This document shows positions 34,347-45,300 of a stretch of 64,000 nt of DNA, piece by piece (positions within the stretch are counted from its first letter, which is position 1; every line of letters begins with the position of its first letter). The notes under the pieces were generated by a model. The model made no database searches, had not been told where the DNA came from, and worked only from the letters and a program-made list of their open reading frames with translations. Made by a program: the position numbers and the translations under genes. Origin of the DNA: Petrosia ficiformis (taxonomy: Eukaryota; Porifera; Demospongiae; Haplosclerida; Petrosiidae); assembly GCA_947044365.1 (NCBI GenBank), contig OX345636.1, positions 30,571,966 to 30,635,965 on the forward strand. Reading direction: 5' to 3'.

Positions 34347-34403
34347 ATATAATCTATGGTGTAGGTATGTTCTATAAAGTCAATCTACGCCCACTTTTCG
34401 AAT

Positions 34404-34428
34404 GGAAACATTCCTGTCTTTAGCCGCT
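34404..34428. repeat. Right copy of the 25-bp inverted repeat pair
   Basis: GGAAACATTCCTGTCTTTAG followed by CCGCT. It is the inverse of 21597-21621 with one mismatch and lies just 5' of the start codon of the ENTH fusion gene, so it is likely within or next to its promoter or leader. Confidence 0.75.
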
Positions 34429-34453
34429 TGTGACTTCTGAGAGACAAAGAAAG

Positions 34454-37400
34454 ATGGCCAAATTCCAGAGAGGAATGTGAGTGATTTTAATTACATAATT
34501 ATATAAAATTGTTGGAACTGCTCATAAAGGGGATGACTTGCACTATAAATACAGTATTTTATCAAAATAGGGCGCGGTTACAAGTCATAGATAGTATTGT
34601 AGTCAGTGTTGTGTAGCCACAACTTTCAGGAATGATCTGATATCTTTTCGTTAACAGTTTTGTCCAAATGGAATGTAATTAGACCAATCTCAGGTGGAGC
34701 TGACTCATCAGTAGGCCGCTGACCTCGTCTTTCACGATAGCAGCAAGACAAGTTATAACAACAACTATGTTTGATTGTTTTTTACCTAGCAACCTGTCAA
34801 ACACACTTGGTAGACAAGCATAACATAATGATTTACCATATTCTGTTGGTAAGACCCCAAAGACATCGTGTTCTAGTACAAGGATTTAATCATATAACTA
34901 TCATTACCTACTGCTACTGCTGATATTTTGCAGCAGTATAAAACTGTTATGGCAAGATACCCGCTCCTTTCTCTTCCAAGAGGAGGGTGTGGCTATGCCA
35001 GACTAACATGTTACCATGTGACTAATTTATTAGTCTCACAATTGCATAACCAGTCAGCCCCACCCCACTGAGGGAAGGAGAGAGTCTAGTATATATGTCT
35101 TGATCTGAGAACTGCATGTATTGTAGAACTTGTAAGGGGAGCAACCCTTTCTTTGCTCTAGTTTACAAGACGCAAGATTCTAACTTTAAACTTACATGCT
35201 GGAAAGAAGAGCTGTTAAGATATTCTTTGTAAGTTGCAGGAAGAGAGACAGCAAGGCAAGCATCTGAAGATATTTCATTTTTAACAGATTGTGTTATATC
35301 ACTAGCTTTCAGAACAAGAGTTACAATAGCTACACACTGATGGGCTCCAATATAAAATTTACATGACATTTTAGCAATTTAATGTGCTGGAACGAATACT
35401 GCCTTTGGTATTCGAATACTCACTTTCCTTAACAAACAAATATTCGAATATTTGCTTGCTTACTCATCAGTGATTTGTTACTAGCAAATTATTAAGTATT
35501 AGCTCGCGTAAATAGTTAGAATAAATGTTTATATAAGCAACCTCTGTGTTTTTATTGTTTGTTATTCAATCTACAAGGCTAGAAACCAGTAACACAAAAG
35601 CAAGAAATTTTTCCGTCGCCATTTAATATTTGTACTTCTTTGTTTCTACGCATGGACAAACATTTAAAGGAATAATTGAATACCAAAAGATACATTTGAA
35701 TATCAAAACAGATATCCAAATAATTCTGTATTCCTTTCGGTACTAATTAATATTACAATTGTAAGTCAACTATTTTTTGCAATACTCGAATTTGATCAGT
35801 GGGTATGATTTTGAATTAGCATGAACAAACATTATGGAAAGTTACCAGATGGTAAGATATGAGATTGTGTTTAACCCAAAGATAATCTCAATCAAATTTC
35901 GTACCTTTATGTACATTTACCTTGGTGTATAACATAATTTTTTAAGGTAACACTTATTGTTAGGGTTTAGGTTTTAAGTTTTGTATTTATATGTATTTGT
36001 AACTAATTGTACTTGTATAATGCTTAGCATACATTCACTTTTTTTTCCAGTAAAAATTTGGTACACAAATACTCAGAAGCAGAGATTAAAGTTCGTGATG
36101 CAACATCTAATGATCCAGGGGGTCCTATTGCCTCTCAAATGTCAGAACTGGCTGAATATACCTTCCAAGAGTATGTCAATGATAATTACGTACACATTAT
36201 ACAGTTTTATTATGTTGTCTGCTGTTATTACATTGTCTAAGCTGTTTTATTAGGAATGTACAATTAATGTAATTAAATTATAGGAGTGTTTCTTTATGTA
36301 ACCTGTGACTGGCTGTCCAATATTATCAACAAATGCTTGCCTTTGAAAATTGCTATATATTCAATCTTTTCATACAAATGCCAACTAAATATGAATGCAC
36401 TCGCATTGCAGAACCCTCGCCACAAGTGTGATTTGGGAAACATGAATGATTCAGTCACTGACAAGAAAATAACTACAGACAATATTTGACTGTAATAACG
36501 ATTTTTAACAATTATTATACTGAGAGTATTATTATGTTTAGGTGTGTGTGCATTATAACTTACACTCCAAGTCAAACTATATAGTATAAGAGTAAAAGCA
36601 CAGTGTTTAAATTCAGACTGAAGAAATTAGAAAACAGGTTTGTGACTTCAATCACGTGGATAAATTAGATGGGTGGAACTAGAAATTGACAGTCATGGCA
36701 GAAGGCTTAGAGCTAGCTCGAAATTGTAGCAGCCACTACTTCAATTGTACTTCATTTCAAGCTGTGATTTGACAGCGATAGGCAGAAATGTAAAAATGTA
36801 CATGTAAATCTCAGAATGTGATTACTTGTGATTTGATTTATGTTGTTTAAAAATATTGCACATTCACCATGACATCAGCATAACTTTAGCTTGGAAGCAC
36901 CAACAATCTTTTTACTTAAACTATTTTCATAATTATTATCCTTCCCGTTCTTTTTTTGTTTATGTCAAAGTTCATGCAGTCGATTGATTCACTATTAAGT
37001 TACAGTATATGTAATCACATATTAACCTTCTGACATTAAACTGTACACTTATAGTACATGTAAAATGCACACATCCTAATGTTGAGGTGAATGTGAACAG
37101 ACTTTAATAATATACAAGTGTTCTTGCATGCAGTTGTATTTTAAGCTTTGGGTTGGTTATAAAATTCCTCCATGTCAACTGTAAATTCATAGAGTAATAG
37201 ACATCCATTTTCTGTGATCAGTAGCCACTATCTCTTGTTGTAGTGATGCTCATTATTCACTAATGGAAATGTTATGGAAGAGACTCAATGATCAAGGGAA
37301 ATGGAGGCATGTTTATAAGGTAAACACATGTACATGTATGTAATGTATACATGTATGTATATGTATATGTGCACTGCGAAACAGTTATTTGAAATTCTGT

Positions 37401-39363
37401 TGATTATAATCGCCTGAAGGGCCACCCAAAAGACTCCTTTATGTGCTAGTGAAGTTCATAATTTGGAACTGCATTTGATCCCTCTTGTGTAGTTGTAAAT
37501 AATGAAGATCCGGAACAATCAGTAATGTGTACTACTAACCACACTGAACTACAACCAAAATCTTTCATTACTGCTTGGTGAAATCAATTCCTAAAAACAA
37601 TATATAAAGCGTTTGGTACATCTGACTCAGTGATGAGGCAAAGCACTTAAAATTACTGAAAGAAACATTCAGTACAATCGCTCAAAATATGCTCAAGCAA
37701 ATACATAAGCACTGAGAATTTAAAAGTTAAAAGTACAAGCACATGAACTATGCTTAAGCATGCATGTAACTTAAGGATTTGCTGTAGTAAGAATGAGCAG
37801 TGACTGAAATCAATATGATGTAGACACCATTACTCTTAATAAACATCAATTATTCAAATTTTGTGTCTGATAAATGGCATATTTTCCTGATAGTATAAAT
37901 TCTCTTTATGATGAGGTTGGAACTCCCAGGAATTGAAGAGCACAGTTACATGTATATATCACTCTAAAAACTGATTTGTTGTTTTAATCAATTAGAGTAG
38001 TATCATATTTAATTATATTATGTATTTGGCTTCTGTGTTCTATTTGTGAATTTGAGTGCATATTTTGAATATTTATTCACTGGATTAGCTGTTGTATAAA
38101 CGTTTAATTAATATGAGTTTGTTGTTATGGAATTCAATGCTCTCAAGCTATAAATAGGTTCCAACATACACTATTAAATAATGAGCTAAATGATTATTGT
38201 TCTGTGTGAGTGATTCAGTCATATTTAATGATGAAAACAATATTCATGGCTGATTAATTTACTAGTGGGGAAAGTGTGTGTACATGTACATACATGTAAT
38301 CCTCATAAAGAACATTTACATCTTATATATTTAGTAAATTAAAGCATACAAATATTCCAGTGTATTGTAAATGAATGAGATGACCCAAATATGCTATCTA
38401 CATATAACATTGTAAACATTTTTGTAGCTATTGAGCACTCCTTCATACATTAAGCTACAAGTGACTCTGAAATTTTTATGAAAATATAATTAGTTGAAAT
38501 AGGAAATCAATTTTAAAGTGTATAGTTAAGGCTAGAAAACTTGTTGCCTTTTCCATCCAAAACTCAAAGGGATTAAAATTGTCTGGTTGATGTGGATATT
38601 AAATTGAATTGCCTCATTTCCTCTTTCGTTTTTTTAAAGGTATTAAAATGATGGCTTCATGAAAAGCCTTTTGAATGATGCAACAGCAACAGAAACATCA
38701 CAATTATGTGAAAATTGTTTTGAGAGGTCTTCTTGTTTCAATAATAAATCATGATACATACCTAATTATATAATTGCATGTCGTGTATATGTATATAAAA
38801 ACATTTTAAATGCTTGTGATATGAAACAGCTTTTAGAGATGGCAAAGCTGAAAACGTAGCTACATGCTTTATATTCTGTCCTCTGTAAGGAATGACAATG
38901 ATAAATAGCAACCCATACATTCAAATTGCAAATGATTACTTGAAATATGTGTATTATAATTATTATACATGTATAGTAGAATATATACAGTGCTTCTACA
39001 TGCTCTGTAATTATCATGTCTTGTGTGTCTATCCCTCAGTCTCTAGTTGTAGTGGAGTATTTAATAAAGAATGGTTCAGAGAATGTTGTGAGCTATTGTG
39101 AAAAAAACATGTCTTCTCTTGAGAATTGTACCAATTTCTACTTCATTGAAAAAGATGGAAAGGATCATGGAGCATTAGGTACGTGAAGATAATGTTAAGA
39201 CATGGCGGTTAATGCTCAATACATTATTGTAGTGTTAGTATAACATGATGTTTTGTGTGCAATAATCAATAGTCGTTTTTTTTCAGTGAGGGAGAAGGCA
39301 GAGAATGTACTTACACTTCTCAAAGATAAGACGGAAAAGAAGGAAACAGAGATAAATCCAATG
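34454..39363 (+). other. ENTH domain exons (1-5) of the fusion gene
   Basis: Joined exons give IKNLVHKYSEAEIKVRDATS, NDPGGP, SELAEYTFQ, LMEMLWKRLNDQGKWRHVYK, VEYLIKNGSENV, FIEKDGKDHGALVREKAENV and LTLLKDK. This runs through the whole epsin ENTH fold, helix 0 to the last helix, with the conserved SEAEIKVR, WKRL, WRHVYK, EYLIK and VREKA phrases. Differences from typical epsins: Gly replaces Trp in NDPWGP, and one residue is lost in GKNWRHVYK. The start is the only ATG in frame before the helix 0 region, directly upstream of a GT donor. Confidence 0.85.
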
Positions 39364-42300
39364 GTACATTATCTTCTCAACAGTATTATCATAAACATCT
39401 TACTGATTACTGTGTGTAGTACTACAAGTACATATGTAGCAGAGTTTTTGATAAGTATTGCAGCATGGCTGTTAGTGACAATATAATTATAATTAACTGT
39501 GCCACTGGCCCAAAGAGAGAACTGTGCAATGCCAAATAAGAAGCTCTTTAGGCCAATGGTGTGCCATATGAGATTATCAAAAACACTGATGTGTAGTCTG
39601 TTTATATTTACTTCACTCTTCAAAATAATTTGCATGGGCTTAAATGGTTTGTAATCCATTAATGAGATACATTATACATGTATGTCAATAAAAAGGTACA
39701 TTTTCAGATATACATGTACATGTGTAAGAGTCAACTTTGGATCATACTTTAACCATTCGCTACAATAAATAGAAACTGTTTGTGATTGTAAAACTGCTCC
39801 CCATCCTTGTAACTAAACTGTCTTGATTGTTTGTGTGATGTACATGTAATGCAGTGAATGGGTCACACAAAGAAGGAGAATTTGATATTGTAATTAAAAA
39901 AACGTTCATTAGTATTGTACATTAACAAGATGTTTGAGAAAAAAATGTCCGCTTTGTTGTGTATCCTTTTTTTTTACAAGTCTTAGTAAGAATATAATAT
40001 TATAATTATGTACTAAAAGCTTAATTGTGTTTTTATAGTAATGATGCTCACATCTACTTATGTACACAATAAGTTATGTAGCAAGTGATACAAGTCATAC
40101 AATATACAGATACACACGAAGGTTTCCACTACTACAGTCTAATACCTTATAGGTTCTAAAATTTCGCCAGAGTGGATTCTTTCAAGTGAATTTTAGAGGT
40201 AAATAGCACACGTTGAACCAGAAATAACTATTTTCAACGAAATTGGAGGGCAGAGAAATCAGTTTAACATCGCTGGAAAGTATGATTGTCAGATGCTGAA
40301 GATGTAGTGGCCACTATGGATGATCTAGAAACAACTGGTATATCGCTGAGAGAAGTACAAGTAGTGGTCATCTTTTTCTGGTAACCAAATTGACGTTTTC
40401 CACATGAAGCAACTGGCTTGAAGCGCCTTGCATGGTTACAAGTAACAACACAATTATTGATAATACTAAAACACAATTCCTTACCTGGCCACTCACTGTC
40501 TACTCTTTTTAACTCAGCACGCGTTGTCGAATTTAGAGGAGAATACCGAATTTAGAATATTATAGAATTAATGAAGGAATAGAATAAACAATGACCAAAA
40601 TTTAATAAATAATTAATTAATTTCGAATTTGGAATAGCGAATTTTTAGAACCTATATGATACCATATTTCTGGATAGAAAAACATGTGTAATATCCAAAC
40701 ATGTACAGCAGATTGTAATTTGGATCATATGTAAATGTAATTGTTATATGAGAATTCATTGTTATTTTTTTTCTCTTTTGTATTCCAGGTGCAACAAGAA
40801 CAGATGAACTATCCACTGCCTGTCAATACTGGCTACTCAGGTGGTCCACAATATCTTCCTCAAGGTTATCCTCCAAGTGGTACTTACCCACCACAACAAG
40901 AGATTCTTTATCCTCCCATGCAGAACCCTGTAAGTACAGTGAACTTGTACGCTCTAAAGTTTTATAGTTTAGAGTAATTAATACATTTTCAGACAAATAG
41001 ATAATCGGACATCTGTGGCTGCAAATCTGCAGCAGTAGATGATAAGTTGACCATTTAAGAATGATGTCCACTACTAATGACATCTAGTGTACCGTGATAG
41101 CTGGCTCAATTGTTGACTATGCAGGCACAAGGGTCAACCGCGTAAAAATTTCGGACACAGATTTAAACAGACAGGTGTAGTGTAAAGTCGTTCACTCACT
41201 TTATTTTCTACTAAATAAAATACATTTAGACAAAACATCAGCAGAATTACTAGTCCATACTTCAACAATAATAATCTACACTAATAGCTCAGAAGTGAAT
41301 ATCAACGATATTTCTGAGCATGCGCCTTCTATGAGGGGTGTGCCAATAGAAATTCAGTCATGAATAAAGATACTGCAATCGCTGGGTTGAACTCAAAATT
41401 GTGATTATTCATTCATTATTACAAAGAAAATCAAAAGAAACAAAATTCCAATATCAACACATGGGGCAACAGAGATATTCTTCAACAACAGGCTTTGTAT
41501 GATATCCCAAACATTGATAATGGTACCACCTCCAGCACATATCAAAGCCTACCCAGTCTTCCTCATCTTCATTACATGTCTTTGTACAAATCTGACAAAT
41601 ATCTGAAAAATAAACAAGCATCACATCATTACGTGTCTGCTACATCTATTCCTATCAATACTAAAACAACAACCTAAGAAAGGTACATACTTTTTAACTT
41701 TCATTCATTTGCTGCAAATTGAAAGCTAAATTTCATCCTTGCTGCTGTGCCCATTTTAATGTTTACACTTGTACAATCTAAATGTGTCGTCATTGGTCAG
41801 TAATGTGGGCATGCTTCAGTAAAGTCGAGGCTGTTTTGCTGGCTGTTTCTGTCTCGTTTCTGTCCAGTGATGCTAAATCTAAGTAGAAACAACAAAAGGA
41901 ACAAGACAGGTTAGTGCTCATTATAGAGCAGTTCAGGAGGCTTGCTATAGTCAAGCAAGGTAAGAGCAACATTGATAAAAACGGTGTAAATCCCCATGTT
42001 ATAGCCTCCGTCCTCAAACTTCTTTTTGATTCTCTCTTTGGTTCTATACTTATTGCTGTGTGGTCCTCATGCTGACAACTGTAGCATCATTACTTCTGTA
42101 GCAGCCTGTTCTGCCTTGAAGAGAGAAACGGCCTCATAAATGCTTTCCCTGTTAAGCAGTTTAACCCTTCAAACCTTTGTTCGTTTTGCTGAAGAAGCTT
42201 GGAATCAACCTTCATCACAGCCTAGTAAACACTACTGTACACACAATAGAATGACAGTCACCATCCATAATATACACATATACCAAAGACATGTTAAAGA

Positions 42301-45300
42301 TACATGTACATACATTGTACCTGTGGAATGACCTGCTCTAGTAGTAGGCTTCCTTTTACTGGATTGAGTTCTCTGCTCATTATTTTCACTCTGCTTGTCA
42401 GGATCATTATCATTTAAAGGTCCTTTAAAAAAAGCACATTGACATACCATAAACTTATTAAAAATACATGTACATACCTGTGGAATGACCTGCTCTAGTA
42501 GTAGGCTTCCTTTTACTGGGTTGGTGTCTCTGTTCCGTCTCTTTGTCCTGATCATTACGAGCTGAATCTATAGATATACCAGTGCATTGATTTGTATTAC
42601 CAGGAGCACATGAATCCGAAGGAGCATACAACAGCTAAATGAAAGCTGTGTCAACCTTTGTTGAATGAAAGTACTTGAGATAATGATATTCATTATGTGT
42701 TTCAAGTGCTAGTGGTAAACATACACGCCTAGCGCAGTGTACTGCACGTGATACAAATGGTGACAAAAGCTGCTAAATGTACTATATACTAGACGGCTGT
42801 TGAAGAAGGAGGTGAAGTATCTTATAAGTAGAGTGAGAGAAGTGGATGCTGTTCATTTCATGAGCAACTAACCTTCCTCAAAAGTTCTTGTGAAGTCTAT
42901 CCGTCGTTGTTTTGTCCTGTAGCTTTTTCTTTTTGGGCTGCCACTTATTTTATATACTCCCATATTCTTCGTTGCCTCTTGAGGTAGTGAAGCAAGCGAT
43001 GTTGATATGGTTCTCTTCATCGAACGTAGGCTCACTACAGCTGCCTTTCTTTCTCCTAACTCATTAGTGTATACTATATACTATACCAGTACTGCACGTG
43101 CATTGGGTGCAGTTTGTCGGTAGATTTTTGTGTCGTCAGCCACTTAGCGCCTCCGCCTTGTTTGCTTAGTGTTTGCCCATATATGGGCATTTTGTGCAAT
43201 TTGTTCGACAGGGTTGACACAGTGTTTTATATAGCAGTTGTACACTCCTTTCCCGCCTTTGGTGGGGTTCACACGGTCCTGGTATTACTGACACGGCAAA
43301 CACAATTACCCTTTCGGTCACTTGTAGTTGTCTTCTTCAATTGTGCTTTATGAAAAAGGAAAACCTCTATATAATGTAGATAACAGTATATCAGAAATAA
43401 AAGGATTATGCTTAGTTCCTTACTACAACATGGTGACTGGTCACTTGTAATTGGTTGGTTATGAATAATATGACATAACAGTACAATAAATTCAAGAGAG
43501 GCTTTTGAATTCAGTGAACATTTATTTGTTAAGCCACCTAATTTCAAATAATGTGTACTTAACCTTTAAAAGTTTGGCAAAAGCTCATTAAAAATGCATA
43601 ATATTTTTTAAGCATTAACATATAAACTTTTAAATATAATTCTGAACTGTTAACTTGTCAAACACTTTTTGGAACCAATTCTTCCAGTTACAAAATATAG
43701 TTTAACCATAACACACCTCTTTTTTCTTGCCTTTGTTTCTTCTCTTCAGCTTCGGCTTTCTTCTTTTCCTTCTCTGCTATTAAATCTAAATTTTCTTTGC
43801 TTGTTAGAACTTCAGCAGAGGTCTTAGATGGTATGTGTGGGAGTTTGGTAGCTGATCTTTTATCACTAAAAAATTTGGAGAGGACTGTAGAACGAGGTAA
43901 CTGGTTTGGCAATGGGAGGTTCGGTTTAGTTGATGGCTGTAAAGGAGTGACTGGAATTGACTGCAATGCATGGGGTGGACCATCATGAAAGAAAATGGAT
44001 CATAGTAGCCAAATGAGTATGGATAAACATGTTCATGCCAAGAATCACTAAAACAGGTTGGAACACAAGACTGTTGGGCAGTTGAGCGTATGCCACCAGA
44101 AAATAGGAAATCAGACTGAAAGTGGGTTGTTTGGGGCTGTACAAGACATTGAAAGGTTCTCTTGCTCACCTGAAGATATTATGGAGGGACTATCACATCT
44201 TGTGTTATCTGAAGACTGATGTTCAAATTCAGACTCAAGATTGGGGGACTGCTCTTGGTCAAGAGAAAAAGGAGTCGTTGACGACTAGGAATCTGGATGA
44301 TACATTCTCTTCCATAGCTCATATCGATCATCCTGGATGTCATATCCTTCTTCGAATCATTTTTGAAATAAAAGCTGCTCATCTGAGGTAAAAACGTTAA
44401 TGGTCAATTTTTTTTGGCGAGGACTAAACAATGGAATGAAACACCCTCCAGTACCCTGTGTCAACCTTTCTGTTGCTGATGTCCGTTTAACAATCTTTTC
44501 TCTATCTACCGGAAACACACCTGTACAACGAATTCCCGCTACAATATTATCATGCATCATAGCTCTCCCCCATTCCTGAAAAAAGCTTAGAAAATGTAAA
44601 CCTGGTTACAACACGTCCAAGAAACTCCTTACATGCCTCCCTCCAGTGCAGTTTCAGTGGACCAAATGGACCTTTATCTAATGGCTGGGTTTCGTGTGTG
44701 GTGTAAGGAGGGAGGCAAACGATAACAACTTGCTGTTGTGATGAATGCCCATCTAAAAGTAAGAGGAGAGGTCGTGCACTTGGTGCATGAGGCAGAAAGT
44801 GGTGTAAGAACCATTGATCAAACAACTCAGAGTTGATCCACCCAGAATCTGATAGCCCGTACATAGTTCCTGGAACTTCTCCCTCATACATCTCAGGTTT
44901 TAGTGTCTCCCTGTCATAAATGACAAACGGTGATATGACGTAGCCTGCAGCATTACAGCAGGTCGAAACTGTTATCTGAGCTTTGTTCCCACTCGTAACA
45001 GCTCTGGGATATTTTATTCCTTTCTGAACAACAACTTTGAGGGGTTTTGGATCCAAAGGCATCCCTGTCTCATCACAGTTAAACACTTGTAAAGGTTGCA
45101 ATTTTCCTCAAGAGTTTGTTCTAACAAATCAAAGTATTTATTAAATCTATCTGAACTAGAACACATGCTTTGCACATGGGCAAGATGTTCTGCTGTTCGT
45201 AATGAAATTTCAGTGTGTCTCTTACAAAAACCTTCCCACCAACCACATGTAACTGAAACTTTCTTTTCTTTCTCTTTAACAACTATCGCTAAAACCTGCT

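Larger units (their letters stand above)
23179..34358. mobile_element. P-like element E, interrupted by C and D
   Basis: The left end CATAGATTATATAGACTATG (from 23179) and the far right end (read inward from 34358, CATAGATTAT before the junction with C) agree. Both are flanked by GTGTAGG (23172-23178 and 34359-34365), a 7-bp match; P elements normally make 8 bp, so one flanking base may have changed. E's right arm is split. One part ends at 28238 (CATAGTCTAT) and the last bases stand at 34349-34358, with element C (AT duplication) and element D between. The left TIR type (GGGATTGGAAAC) is shared with D. The element's own genes are the minus-strand transposase (27550-24581) and a plus-strand accessory block. 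Confidence 0.65.

Noticed and set aside
36286..36489. Small open frame in intron 2
   Set aside because: No motif, no splice support, and it lies between two well-supported ENTH exons.
37320..37370. Regulatory palindrome ACATGTACATGT
   Set aside because: ACATGTAC-type phrases are scattered through the whole window (introns, intergenic and element DNA), so this is a general simple-sequence bias rather than a site.
43114..43353. Hydrophobic plus-strand frame inside the pogo-like element
   Set aside because: No start context, no family motif, and it is opposite to the element's gene; probably chance.
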